NCBI RefSeq assembly: GCF_027172205.1
Contig: NC_070615.1
Coordinates: 42,950,501 to 43,014,500, forward strand
Length of the DNA: 64,000 nt
Origin: Podarcis raffonei
Taxonomy: Eukaryota; Chordata; Lepidosauria; Squamata; Lacertidae
Reading direction: 5' to 3'
The notes below the pieces were generated by a model. That model searched no databases, had not been told where the DNA came from, and was given only the letters and a program-made list of their open reading frames with translations. The translations under genes were made by a program, and so were the position numbers. Below are positions 22,301 through 29,234 of this stretch, in pieces; the first letter of the stretch is position 1, and each line of letters begins with the position of its first letter.

Positions 22301-25300
22301 ACTGAGCTCAGTGAAACTTACTTTGGAGTTAATGTGTTAATTGCCCAACAAGCAATTTTAAACATTCGTTGAAGCACTTTGAACACATACCTGTTTGTGT
22401 AAGAATCACTCTTCCCGAACTCCTACAAAAATATAAAACACATACACAATGAGGAGGGGCTCCTGCAGCAGTTTCTTTGAAGGATGTATTAATTTATTTT
22501 AACTTTCATATGGATTTCCTGCTGACTTTCTTGGCAGAGGTAAAGCAAAAATCTTTACTTTTCTAACTTGAAATTTGGCTGCTAAGACAGCCTTTGCTAA
22601 TTGGTGTCTTCCAGCTCCAATCAGCCTGAGCCAACAGTTGTGCAATGGCCACACTAGAAGAAAGACTTTGACTGTTCTGTGACGTGTAGGGACACATTTG
22701 GCTGCCACTGTTTATATGTCAGTGTGTCACTCAGATCCTTAACCAAATTTGTGAACTCCTGGCAAGTGCTTTAGCATATGTCCATACTAGACCAGAAACT
22801 ATGGTTTGGCATGATATCTAAATTTTAAAAATGCTGTTTGGGATCAGTAATAGGGAAAATAAAAGCAGACAAACTGTGCTGAACTGCGGTATGGGGTTTT
22901 TTAGGCTCAAACCCTGGTTTAGATTATACACTATAGTTAGCACAACCCATGGTCTAGCACAATGACCAAACAGGCTGCAATATATTTTTATCCTTCCATG
23001 AAACACTATAGTCCTTTAAAAAAAAGATTTGTTGACACATGGAGAAGAATAGATCTCACTACACCAACCTCACCATGCTCCTAATGACGTGATCTCCGGA
23101 TTATTATTAAGTACCTATACATTATAAAGTACCTATACATACATTAAAAGATAATGTAGTCCATACCCTTGTAAAGGAGTATGAACAAAGAGGAGAGCAC
23201 TGGAGTAGAATTCTCTGGTCTGCATAAGAATCACAAAAAGAAACCAAAGTCCTTTTTATGCTAATCATGGGAACTGAGAAGCAGAGAAATGGAATAAAGT
23301 TTGAAGTAAGCTTACCTCATTGAGTATTTGTTGGTTGGCTGCTTTCATCAATTCAGTAATGGCTCGATTGTGCTGCAGGCGCAAACTACTGAATTCTTCG
23401 CGGACAGCAAAATCAGATAGCAAGTGCATTCCAGTAAATGTCTTACACAGTACTGTACAAAAGGAGGGGAAATATTTGAAAAGAAATCAAACATTTGAAC
23501 TTTACACAACACTCAGATTATTAAAAACAGCTCATGGCCTAGCTTTGCTTAAATTGCACTGACAGCTGATGCTACCTACAAGGAAATGATCTGAAACATT
23601 TTGACACTCAACAAAAATGTTTCAGCCAAACTATGGAACCATCTTTTTATAATTAAGTATTAGAATACACTTTTAAAATAAAAGGTCTCCAAAAACTGCC
23701 CCATTTCAAAAGCTGTGGGGTTGGGGTTTTTTTTGTTTTTTTGTTTGTTTGTTTGTTTGTATTTTAATGCCAGGCTTGGACTGTGGTGAGTTTCAGCATT
23801 CCTCTCTGAACACTCTTGTTGTTCAAATGTAACCATGGGTGGAGCTTCCAGGAGGTTGATTATCTCAAGGAAAAACCCCTCCTGCCCCACCCAAATCAAA
23901 CAAGATCTAATAATCAGTCTGAATAGCAGATGGTTTGTAGGTGGGTGGAAATGTGGGTGGCATGGAAATGTGTGCCTGTCTGTATTTAATATATGCATTT
24001 CTGTATTTAATAAATGCTGTGCATTTTGTAGTTATTATTTGGGATTTTAATGGGATTTTTAAATTGCTATAGTGTTTTATTGATACCTTACACCATGTCA
24101 GGTATCCACTTGGGCATGTTAACATGCTGCAGTTATACCTCTAGCATTAAGCTCGGGGTTAGCTTTTACATTCAAAATGACATATAAAATTCAGCCTTCA
24201 TAGAATCATAGACTTTTAGAGTTGGAAGGGACCACAAGGGTCATCTAGTCTAACCCCCTACAATGCAGGAATGTTTTGCCCAATGTGGGGCTCAAACCCA
24301 AAACCCTGAGATTAAGAGTCATGCTCCACCAACTGAGCTGTCCCAATGTGAACTAAATGAACTACTATGGCTGATTTTTTAAAAAAAATTTATAATACGT
24401 CCATTTGAAGAGCAACATGAGAACTTTGAACTTGTTAAGACTTTGTTAAGATCTAAGACTTTGAACTGGCAGCTAAAATTGTTTACTTTCCTACTTGATG
24501 GAGCAAAGATAATAACAACAGAATAGTTAAAGATTAAGTTGAAATTCAGATAAGTTGAGGTGCACCACCGGTAAGAGATGTATGGTGAGCTGAAAGCTTA
24601 TTGATGTTTATTTGTAAGTAGGACCCGATGTGTTCAATGAGGTTTACGACCCTTGAAGTACTTATAGGGTTGGGGTTATAGGACTGCAACCTTAATGTGC
24701 TCAAATTATTATTAGCTACATTCTGATTTAATATATTTATATAATATAATAAATTCAGACAAAATAATGCAATTCTTCAGCTGCTGGAACTGACAACCAC
24801 CACTCTACCATGCAAAAGTAAGTCAAGCTCTTACTAACATTGAAACAAACGTCTTGAACGTGCTGGATCTTGTGCATACACATGGCAAAGATGCTCTAGC
24901 AGTGAAACGAGCAGGAGCTGGTTCGCAAACGAAGTTGTAATGTTCATTAACTTTTGAGAACCGTTTGCACCTCGAAGCTCTGCAGGCCAATCAGAATCTG
25001 AAATAGACCAGGCAAAAATTGAAGCTGAAAGGCAGGCTTGCTGACCAGCACATTTTCTCATGAGCAGTTGAAAACACTGTGGGATTAAACGGCAATTTAT
25101 GTAATATTCCTATTCTAAGAAATATCAAAGCTGGAATGTTTTACAGTGTTATTGAGAGGACCACATATTTCCCAGATAAAAGGCAGGACCAACCCAACAA
25201 ACTCCATCTGCAGAAGCCCTGCACAAGGGTTTCCACTGTGCAACAGGGCTTTCACCCCCTCCTGCCCTCCCTGAATCTGGCTCTGGAGGAGTTGGAAAAA

Positions 25301-27920
25301 CCTCCTCCTGAACAGCACATGGGGTAGGGATAGTTCCATCTAGCAGGCTGATATGCAAATGTCTTTAAGAGTGTTGTTGTTGTTTTTTAACAATCAAGCG
25401 ATGTAACATTTGATGAAATAATATCATTAAAAATAAACTATTCTTATGAGTTGGTGGAAGGTTAGTCTGGATGATAGCCACATGTCCCTTCCAGGCCTGT
25501 GATTCTGCATCAAGTGAGGTTTAGAATCTAGAAGAAGCTGTTGAACCAGTCAGACCAATTTCTTTGAAAGGCAATGACCTTAGCTGGTCTGTTAAGAACT
25601 GACATTTACATGCCCAAAAAGACTGTTGCCATAGAGACAAATGGGTGAGCCTTTCCCCACTTCCCCTGGCCTGATGCCACCCCATCTCAGGATGCAGAAC
25701 ATATAAGGAGGCTGCTTTTAAGTTAGCGTAAGTTTGGAATGATAAAGGACATGGTTTGCATCAGTATAATAAAAAGGGCAGCTGATGCAATTATAGAGTA
25801 CCCAGAGGCCCTAAAGAGAAAGTCACAAGACAGATCAGTAGGAATGATGAAACTGCCCCCTAACTCTGCCTCAAGGTGAAGAAGAATGATGTAACTACAT
25901 AACTGTACAGTCATGCACATTCTTCCATTCCTAACACAAAAACTGTTAAATAATCCAGCTTCTCTAACTAACAGAGTGGGGGGGGGGATCCTATGGTTCT
26001 CAAGATGCTATTGAGCTCCCAATTCTCATCAACCCCAGCCAGCAAGGCCAATGGTCAGGGATTATGGAAATTGTAGTCCGACAAAATCTGGTAGGCCACA
26101 GCTACCCCATTCTTGGTTTATTAGGTTAACATTTCTGAAGCGGGGCTGGGGGGGGTGGAACTCAAGCGAAGGGCAGGCAGGAGACTATGTCAAAATATGT
26201 TGTTTAACCAGAAACAGTGAGAGCAGCAAAACTAAAATGATTCAAAAGCCCTATGATCTGGATGTCTCCTGCATGTTATGACATGTACAGTCCCGGCTAG
26301 ATTGTTTTAGTTGCATAACTCTTGGTATATTATTGTCTTCCATGCCGTTAAAATAATTCCAGCAGCTAGTCTCCTGTGAGGGCACAAATAATCCCCCTTC
26401 CTTGCCCACTGTTTTCCTGCAGTGCAAAGCAGTAGAATCTATTCTATTCTATCCATTAATTATTCTAAAGCCTCGTTTACCAAGCCGTATCCCAAAGCAA
26501 ACACAAACATTGACAGAATTTATACATACGGCAAATTCATGTGTTGTTTTTAAACCTGAGCCCTTTCAGGTAGGGTGGGTGGATATTGGCACATTTTCCA
26601 GCAGAGCAGTTTTTAAATAGATAAAGCCCTTGTCCACAGTGACGTGCCTCAGTAAACGCTTTACCACTTGTGATCTGAGTTTATTGGGACATAAACCTTC
26701 CCTTTCACCTTTGCTTGATGGCAAGTCCTGTGAATTTCAGTGTGGAGTTACTCCCAAGCACACATGCACTGGGACAGGCCAGTAACAGCAGGATCCTAAG
26801 CATGTCAACTCCGAAGTCCTATTGAATTTGATGGCGCTTACTCCCAGCTAAGTTGGAGTAGCATTGCAGCCCAAGGTTATGTACACAGCATACAATTTAC
26901 GACACACGGCCCCGCTAAGAAACCTGGGAACTATGGTTTGTTAGCAGTGCTGGGAATTGTAGCTCAGGGGGGAGTAAACTACAGTTCCCAGTACCCCCCC
27001 CCCCCCCCCGCTTTAAAAGTATGGTGTATACACAGCCTAAGCTTCTATTGCCAACGGGAGTTGACGAAAATGGAATTCACACCACCAATTAGATTTTATT
27101 ATTACGGGTCTTGAAAGGCAAATTGCCCTTTATGGGGTATAATTATTAGCCTCTGTCTCTCCCTCCTTCCCCATAGGTTGGCTCCCTTGTGTCAAATTTT
27201 ATACTGTCCCTTGAGGCAGAGATCTGGCTCCCTCTTTTTTGTTCTCTCTAGCACAATATATAATAATAAATAATAATGGCTCCACAATCTGCAGCACTTA
27301 CCTGGGAGCAAGTCTCACTAGTCCTTACTTCTGAGGAGACACCAGAGCTGGGAACTTAACCTCTCCTAAGCGTTGCACCCAACGCAGAGCAGCCACAGCA
27401 AAGTCCATGGACCCCGAGGCAAGCCGTGCCCCGTCATTTCAACGGGTCTACTCTTGAGTAGGGCTAGCATGACGGGGCTCAGCTTGCACACGTTTCCCCC
27501 CTACCGTGCTTCCTTCCCTCTCGAAACCATTACAGTCGTACCTCGGGTTAAGAACTTAATTCGTTCTGGAGGTCTGTTCTTAACCTGAAACTGTTTTTAA
27601 CCTGAGGTACCACTTTAACTAATGGGGCCTCCCGCTGCCGTCGCGCCGCCGCCATGCGATTTCTGTTCTCATCCTGAAGCAAAGTTCTTAACCCGAGGTA
27701 CTATTTCTGGGTTAGCGGAGTCTGCAACCTGAAGCGTCTGTAACCCGAGGTACCACTGTATTTGCACCCCCTTCGGTAACGCACCGTCGAAGGGCAGCTC
27801 CGTCCCTCCATCGCTGTCCTCTGGGAACGCGATGGCTGCGGGAGGCGTCGGCGAAACCTCTTCAACCCGCCACGGCCGCCGCCGCTGCCCGGAGGAGCCG
27901 GCGTCGTCCTCTCGCCACAT
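4228..27920 (-). CDS. EIF2AK1: EIF2AK1 (HRI), heme-regulated eIF2-alpha kinase, complete CDS in 14 exons
   Basis: Cytosolic Ser/Thr kinase that phosphorylates eIF2-alpha under heme shortage or mitochondrial stress. Minus-strand exons: 27920-27785, 24997-24839, 23452-23316, 22422-22391, 21354-21255, 19081-19001, 18173-18070, 15988-15700, 14815-14707, 13816-13710, 7123-7003, 6912-6833, 6248-6015, 4356-4228. They join without frame loss into 605 aa (human about 630). Visible parts: N-terminal regulatory domain (about 46-144, [13 protein letters not shown]), glycine loop LGKGGYGTV (178-186), catalytic Lys in AIKK (K201), an acidic Ser-rich kinase insert (about 245-346), HRDIK (414-418), DFG (435-437), GTCLYASPE (467-475) and a C-terminal coiled coil (about 564-605). 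All kinase catalytic motifs are intact. Both mammalian Cys-Pro heme motifs are changed (SP at 383-384, WP at 528-529). Start chosen at the first ATG in the CpG island, with a purine at -3. Nests ANKRD61 antisense. Confidence 0.96.
4441..4560. repeat. fragment of CAGGGATGGGGAACC-type foldback repeat
   Basis: Contains ACCAGCATGGCCAACAG.TGGTGGGAGTTGTAATAG, a diverged piece of the inverted-repeat family also seen at 21820, 31145, 55030 and 62586. Confidence 0.5.
4601..4951 (-). mobile_element. Sauria-type SINE (tRNA head, BovB-like tail)
   Basis: Reverse copy: GGTAAAGGACCCCTG tail at left, GTCATGTGACCAGCATGAC in the middle, TTTGAACCGCTGACCTTCC (B-box region) and ACCACAGCGCC (head) at right. CAGTAAG flanks both sides (4594-4600 and 4952-4958). 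An internal CTG-rich stretch at about 4788-4803 is diverged. Confidence 0.85.
5101..5280. mobile_element. TA-flanked MITE, family C (ACAGTGGACCCTCC ends)
   Basis: Ends ACAGTGGACCCTCCGGAT and ACCCAAGGATCCACTGTA are partly inverted copies. The centre holds an inverted pair around CCCAGAAGTATACACTTCCGGG. No coding capacity. Confidence 0.6.
5491..5692. mobile_element. TA-flanked MITE, family B, right end worn
   Basis: Starts TACAGTGGTACCTTGGTTCC and carries GAAGC.. and GAACAGTTTCGGGAGT segments like the copy at 59232-59445. The right terminal repeat is not clear. Confidence 0.6.
6015..6248 (-). CDS. EIF2AK1: EIF2AK1 exon 13 (kinase C-lobe)
   Basis: Encodes [20 protein letters not shown] onward to SELFHNSAN (78 codons, phase 0). 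It includes [10 protein letters not shown], where human HRI has KRCPVQAKYI, so the second Cys-Pro motif is Trp-Pro here. Confidence 0.96.
6833..6912 (-). CDS. EIF2AK1: EIF2AK1 exon 12 (activation loop)
   Basis: Encodes [20 protein letters not shown] then SHYDFK, the end of the activation segment with the conserved Thr of [10 protein letters not shown], a site of autophosphorylation in mammals. Confidence 0.96.
6913..7002 (-). other. EIF2AK1 short intron (90 bp)
   Basis: Short GT-AG intron between the DFG exon and the activation-loop exon. Confidence 0.8.
7003..7123 (-). CDS. EIF2AK1: EIF2AK1 exon 11 (DFG)
   Basis: Encodes [20 protein letters not shown] then [23 protein letters not shown] is the metal-binding motif. 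Acceptor TTTACAG; the exon ends in phase 1 at G|GTAATT. Confidence 0.96.
7560..7795 (+). repeat. 3' end of a CR1/L2-type LINE (putative)
   Basis: Typical LINE tail: TTTAAATTCGTTGCATTTTA, then CGCTTTGAGAATTTTTAC and TATAAAGTGACTGACAGATG. No coding part is left. The family name is inferred from style only. Confidence 0.45.
7796..8705 (+). mobile_element. Penelope-like retroelement, broken 3' fragment
   Basis: A decayed copy truncated at its 5' end. The interior shows a GIY-YIG endonuclease-like region (around [20 protein letters not shown] at about 8152-8205). The right end has the widespread reptile Penelope/Neptune 3' region, GAAGAAGTGTGCATGCACAC then AAAGCTCATACC and GGTGCTACTGGAAGGA. It looks broken, with several interruptions, and lies in the EIF2AK1 intron about 240 bp before ANKRD61. 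Confidence 0.85.
8944..9062 (+). CDS. ANKRD61: ANKRD61 coding exon 1
   Basis: ATG at 8944 (AAACATGGG). Encodes [20 protein letters not shown] then [19 protein letters not shown]. The end is set at 9062, phase 2, so that LQSL-I-TAGCPLN aligns with human EVLLRNHPVN. Confidence 0.75.
8944..12659 (+). CDS. ANKRD61: ANKRD61, nested antisense in an EIF2AK1 intron (two coding exons)
   Basis: Ankyrin repeat protein of unknown function. Exons 8944-9062 and 11771-12659 (donor AT|GTATTA, acceptor CAAATACAG) join in frame to about 335 aa. The N-terminus MGNLIRRS resembles human MGNITRK, and the C-terminal [14 protein letters not shown]...LWHSIYIN resembles human SLQGICKRNIRNIY...IWNSVYCC. Ankyrin repeats are visible: [52 protein letters not shown] and [20 protein letters not shown]. 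Human ANKRD61 is about 418 aa by my recollection; roughly two N-terminal repeats appear to be missing here, and I found no ankyrin-like exon in between. The same nested position in EIF2AK1 supports orthology. The exon junction is inferred; an alternative donor CGG|GTAATC at 9100 does not reach any good in-frame acceptor. Confidence 0.88.
9063..11770 (+). other. ANKRD61 intron
   Basis: About 2.7 kb. It holds a repeat around 10188-10320 (CTACTCAGAAGTAAGCCCCA and ACTGCAGTAAGATTGCAAG, an inverted pair common in lizard genomes). I looked for missing ankyrin-coding sequence and saw none. Confidence 0.6.
11771..12659 (+). CDS. ANKRD61: ANKRD61 coding exon 2 (ankyrin repeats)
   Basis: One long open exon with four clear ankyrin repeats and a conserved C-terminus; stop TGA at 12657-12659. 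A first ATG at 11715 is in the same frame but lies upstream of the preferred acceptor. AATAAA at 12754-12759 is a likely poly(A) signal. Confidence 0.88.
12754..12759 (+). terminator. ANKRD61: ANKRD61 poly(A) signal
   Basis: AATAAA 95 bp after the stop. A closer AATAAA overlaps the end of the coding exon and is less likely. Confidence 0.55.
13084..13140. repeat. pyrimidine microsatellite (CTT)n(CTC)n
   Basis: TTCTTCTTCC then about 14 units of CTC. It makes poly-Leu and poly-Pro frames that are not genes. Confidence 0.95.
13175..13300 (-). repeat. CORE-SINE fragment
   Basis: Contains CTGCCTTTCCTCAAAGAAGC and AACCCTGTGAGGTAGGTCAG, the reverse of the core also seen at 28401 and 42208. Confidence 0.55.
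13370..13625 (+). repeat. lizard interspersed repeat, LINE-derived (putative)
   Basis: AAGGCCCTCTCCCTGGTAGC, CCCAGCGGGGGCACCTGGAG and TTTAGGGCTTTAAAGGTTAA recur in squamate genomes. Related pieces lie at 56110 and 57225. The family is not assigned with certainty. Confidence 0.45.
13710..13816 (-). CDS. EIF2AK1: EIF2AK1 exon 10 (catalytic loop HRD)
   Basis: Encodes [20 protein letters not shown] then [20 protein letters not shown] is the catalytic loop. Its first two bases (GT) complete AGT, Ser383. Donor GTAAGT. Confidence 0.95.
13986..14155 (-). mobile_element. tRNA-derived SINE fragment (Ala-like head)
   Basis: Reverse copy: GGTCCATCTAGCTCAG at left, CTTCCCCAGCCCTACCTGC, AGATTGAACTCTTGACCTCC (B-box-like) and CCAATGAACTACAGTACC (A-box side) at right. 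The same family is seen forward at 49086. Confidence 0.6.
14707..14815 (-). CDS. EIF2AK1: EIF2AK1 exon 9
   Basis: Encodes [20 protein letters not shown] then [16 protein letters not shown]. It ends with one base (A) of the Ser codon that replaces the Cys of the first mammalian Cys-Pro motif. Donor GTAAGT. Confidence 0.95.
15285..15480. repeat. decayed LINE-like fragment
   Basis: GTGGAACTCCTTGCTGGTAG, TTCAGACACCTTCAGAAAAC and TATTCAGACAGATC resemble the 3' coding end of L2/CR1-type LINEs. Weak. Confidence 0.3.
15700..15988 (-). CDS. EIF2AK1: EIF2AK1 exon 8 (kinase insert)
   Basis: 289 nt coding 96 residues of acidic, Ser-rich kinase insert with [12 protein letters not shown], close to human SSSSIIFAEP. 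Low conservation otherwise, as expected for this loop. Acceptor CTTGCAG, donor GTAAAT. Confidence 0.93.
16086..16450 (-). mobile_element. Sauria-type SINE with 13-bp target duplication
   Basis: Nearly full reverse copy at 16099-16437. Tail GGTAAAGGGACCCCTGACC, middle GGGTCATGTGGCCAGCATGA, B-box GGGGATTCGAACCGCCGACC, head CACAGCGCCACCCGCGTCCC. TTAACAAGGTTAA repeats exactly at 16086-16098 and 16438-16450. Confidence 0.95.
16451..17574 (-). other. EIF2AK1 intron stretch
   Basis: Unique-looking AT-rich intron DNA; no gene or clear repeat seen. Confidence 0.5.
17575..17954 (+). mobile_element. Sauria-type SINE with inverted head
   Basis: Forward copy ending (TTTACC)n. TAGGGACTGGGGA repeats at 17575-17587 and 17942-17954. 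The 5' head is rearranged: CGATCGGCAAGCCC at 17589-17602 is the exact reverse complement of 17620-17633, so a piece of the head sits inverted before the forward SINE body. The normal A-box region is absent. Confidence 0.9.
18070..18173 (-). CDS. EIF2AK1: EIF2AK1 exon 7
   Basis: Encodes [20 protein letters not shown] then [15 protein letters not shown] place the donor at GA|GTACAA because phase 2 then joins exon 8 in frame as PKGEDQYSVQD. The donor is weak, so this edge is less certain than the others. Confidence 0.85.
18174..19000 (-). other. EIF2AK1 intron stretch
   Basis: Contains a short CAGGGATGGGGAACTGCGGC foldback end at 18695-18724 and a (GATA)n microsatellite; otherwise no feature seen. 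Confidence 0.55.
18729..18763. repeat. (GATA)n microsatellite
   Basis: About eight units of ATAG/GATA, slightly interrupted, next to the foldback repeat end. Confidence 0.9.
19001..19081 (-). CDS. EIF2AK1: EIF2AK1 exon 6 (catalytic lysine)
   Basis: Encodes [19 protein letters not shown]...CMK, 27 codons, phase 0 at both ends. The first Lys of AIKK is the ATP-anchoring lysine. Confidence 0.96.
19620..20030 (-). repeat. decayed LINE 3' region (putative), split by a hAT copy
   Basis: TAATTTTTATTAGTTTCCAA recurs as TCTTATTAGTTTCAATTACA at about 19827. The sequence continues after the hAT insertion at 20441. Family unknown. Confidence 0.35.
20031..20440. mobile_element. hAT-type non-autonomous element, GC-rich interior, 8-bp TSD
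   Basis: Element 20039-20432 with ends CAGGGGTTAGCAAGG and CTGCCGACCCCTG. CCTTGGGC repeats exactly at both sides (20031-20038, 20433-20440). The interior is GC-rich with repeated TGCGCATG/TGCGCAGA motifs and long spurious frames. Confidence 0.9.
20441..21200 (-). repeat. second half of the decayed LINE-like region
   Basis: Continues the sequence broken by the hAT copy (CTCTATCCCGTGCTTCATTG, CTCAGCCTGGGAAGAAGAGT). No frame recognised. Ends before EIF2AK1 exon 5. Confidence 0.3.
21255..21354 (-). CDS. EIF2AK1: EIF2AK1 exon 5 (glycine-rich loop)
   Basis: Encodes [17 protein letters not shown] then [13 protein letters not shown], the nucleotide-binding loop. Acceptor AACTAG, donor GTATTA. Confidence 0.95.
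21820..21960. repeat. foldback repeat (CTCCAGATGTTGTGGACC type)
   Basis: TCCCTCCAGATGTTGTGGAC, CCAGCCAGCATGGTTAGGGA and AGTTGTAGTTCGAAATAT form the two arms of a diverged inverted repeat. Confidence 0.6.
22391..22422 (-). CDS. EIF2AK1: EIF2AK1 exon 4 (32-nt microexon)
   Basis: Only 32 nt between acceptor TTTTGTAG and donor GTATGT; encodes [10 protein letters not shown] plus AG of an Arg codon. It is the only small piece that joins exon 3 (phase 0) to exon 5 (phase 2) in frame, giving [16 protein letters not shown]. Confidence 0.82.
22423..23315 (-). other. EIF2AK1 intron stretch
   Basis: No gene. Nothing beyond short AT-rich runs and a tandem ATTATAAAGTACCTATACAT near 23112-23140. Confidence 0.5.
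23316..23452 (-). CDS. EIF2AK1: EIF2AK1 exon 3 (N-terminal heme-domain helix)
   Basis: Acceptor TTGTACAG, donor GTAAGC. Encodes [14 protein letters not shown]...[19 protein letters not shown]. The Gln-His at residues 125-126 sits where mammalian HRI has His-His. Confidence 0.94.
24198..24344 (-). mobile_element. tRNA-Lys-like SINE with CR1-type tail
   Basis: Reverse copy. Left end TCATAGAATCATAGAC then GAGTTGGAAGGGACCACAAG, a CR1-like 3' tail. The right part reversed reads CAGCTCAGTTGGTGGAGCAT then GGGTTTGAGCCCC, a tRNA A- and B-box pair. Confidence 0.75.
24839..24997 (-). CDS. EIF2AK1: EIF2AK1 exon 2 (N-terminal domain)
   Basis: Acceptor TATTTCAG, weak donor GTTAGT. Encodes (D)SDWPAELRG...[20 protein letters not shown]...RRLFQ, matching human [17 protein letters not shown]. 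Enters in phase 1 and leaves in phase 1. Confidence 0.93.
25440..25510 (+). repeat. CR1-type tail fragment
   Basis: TAGTCTGGATGATAGCCACA, TCCCTTCCAGGCCTGTGATT: the complement of the GAATCATAG..GGAAGGGAC tail seen at 24198 and 54194. Confidence 0.45.
25978..26108. repeat. foldback repeat beside a poly-G run
   Basis: A G run at 25978-25988, then CCCAATTCTCATCAACCCCA, GCCAGCAAGGCCAATGGTCA and TTGTAGTCCGACAAAATCTG. Confidence 0.6.
26720..26890. repeat. TTACTCCCAGYTAAGT-type repeat
   Basis: AGTTACTCCCAAGCACACAT, CTCCGAAGTCCTATTGAATT and GCGCTTACTCCCAGCTAAGT. The same family occurs near 10190, 22265, 27310, 28250, 38170 and 45020. Confidence 0.5.
26905..27040. repeat. inverted ACTACAGTTCCCAG repeat with poly-C run
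   Basis: GGGAACTATGGTTTGTTAGC, GGGAATTGTAGCTC, then AAACTACAGTTCCCAG and a C run of about 17 at 26994-27010. A related element lies at 31830. Confidence 0.6.
27531..27760. mobile_element. TA-flanked MITE, family A, in EIF2AK1 intron 1 start
   Basis: Ends TACAGTCGTACCTCGGGTTA and AACCCGAGGTACCACTGTA, TA on both sides. It sits 24 bp downstream of the EIF2AK1 exon 1 donor, at the edge of the CpG-rich promoter region; the interior is itself CpG-rich. Confidence 0.85.
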
Positions 27921-28170
27921 GGCTGCTTTGCTCCCAGCCGAGGCCCTTCTTCCCACCCCCGCCTTGGACGGCCTGAACGCGCAGCGCGCTGAGGGAAAGA
28001 AGGCGGGGACGGAGCCCGGCCTCCCTCGCTAGGCCGGAGTCTCCTGACAGGGAAGCTCGGCCGCCCCGCCGGCGCCCCCTGGCTCTGCCCGGGGACAGGA
28101 AAAAAGCGCGGCCGCTCTCGAGCGAAAGAGGGCGAGCCCGGACGGGTCTCCTCAGTGTGCAAGTCGCGCA
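27770..28170 (-). promoter_or_regulatory. EIF2AK1: EIF2AK1 CpG-island promoter / 5' UTR
   Basis: Dense CpG (GCCGCCGCCGCTGCCCGGAG, GCGCGCTGAGG, GCGCGGCCGCT) around and upstream of the EIF2AK1 ATG, against an AT-rich background. No TATA box; a typical housekeeping promoter. The exact start site cannot be set. Confidence 0.75.
27785..27920 (-). CDS. EIF2AK1: EIF2AK1 exon 1 (start codon)
   Basis: ATG at 27920-27918 in GCAGCCATGT context. Encodes [10 protein letters not shown]... [14 protein letters not shown]... LPFD, recalling the human APPAIDFP stretch. Donor GACG|GTGCGT, phase 1. Upstream in-frame codons lack another ATG nearby. The extreme N-terminus is poorly conserved, so the start is likely but not proven. 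Confidence 0.82.
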
Positions 28171-28400
28171 CTGAGGCCCCATAATAATGCCCAGGTAAGG
28201 GGGTGGGGTATTAGGATGGCAGCCACAGAGCACAGCCCGATGCTGCCAGGCGTGTTTACTCGGAAGGAAGCCGCCATAGGTTTTAATGGGGCTGACACCC
28301 AGCACTTTCCACAAGACCCTTGGGGCTTTTCTGCAGCGAGGAAGGATCAAGGCAAGATAGGGTTAGCATTGCTGCCCAGGCGTTGCAATTGCTTGTTACT

Positions 28401-28570
28401 ACTATTCCACCTTCCCTCCGAGGAGCTCAAGGTGGTGTGTGCAGTTCTCCCTGTTTTACCCTCACACAACAACCCTGTGAGGTAGGCGAGTGACTGGCCT
28501 GAGGTCACCCACTTCATGGCTGAGTGGGGATTTGAACCCTGGTCTGCCAACACTCTAACCACTACAGTAC
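28401..28570 (-). mobile_element. CORE-SINE
   Basis: Reverse copy: AGCTCAAGGTGGTGTG, CAACCCTGTGAGGTAGGCGA, GATTTGAACCCTGGTCTGCC (B box) and CTAACCACTACAGTAC (A-box side). Confidence 0.7.
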
Positions 28571-28703
28571 TTCACACTGGTTGTTACTATCATTATAATA
28601 ATCTTAATTATGGCCTTTATGGCTGTTGTTGGTCTTATGATGACCTTGATGGTGATGATTTAGGGGCTTTTTTAGTTATTGTTATTATTGTTATTATTAT
28701 TAA

Positions 28704-29064
28704 AAAGGTAAAGGTTAAGGACCCCTGACAGTTAAGTCCAGTCGTGAACGACTTGGGTTGCGGCACTCATCTCGCTTTACTGGCCGAGGGAGCCAACATT
28801 TGTCTGCAGACAGTTTTTCCGGGTCATGTGGCCAGCATGACTAAGCTGCTTCTGGCGAAACCAGAGCAGCGTACGGAAACTCCGTTTACCTTCCCGCTGG
28901 AGTGGTACCTATTTATCTACTTGCACTTTGACGTGCTTTCGAACTGCTAGGTTGGCAGGAGCAGGGACTGAGCAACGGGAGCTCACCCCATTGCGTGGAT
29001 TCGAACCGCCGACCTTACGATCGGCAAGCCCTTGGCTCAGTGGTTTAGACCACAGCGCCGCCCA
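28704..29064 (-). mobile_element. Sauria-type SINE
   Basis: Reverse, nearly full copy. AAAGGTTAAGGACCCCTGAC tail, GGTCATGTGGCCAGCATGAC middle, GGATTCGAACCGCCGACCTT B box, GACCACAGCGCCGCCC head. It sits at the end of an ATT-rich run. Confidence 0.9.
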
Positions 29065-29234
29065 CATTATTCTTACTGTGCATATGGGGCCAGGGAGTAA
29101 TGGATCAAGGTCCCTTGGGTGGGAACCAAAGGATAGCTGTGGAGGGAAGCAAGTCCCATGCAAGAGTTTATTTTGTATTGTCTATGCACAAAGTAGACAG
29201 AGTAGTGGGAGTTGATGCACTCAATGGGGCTGCT

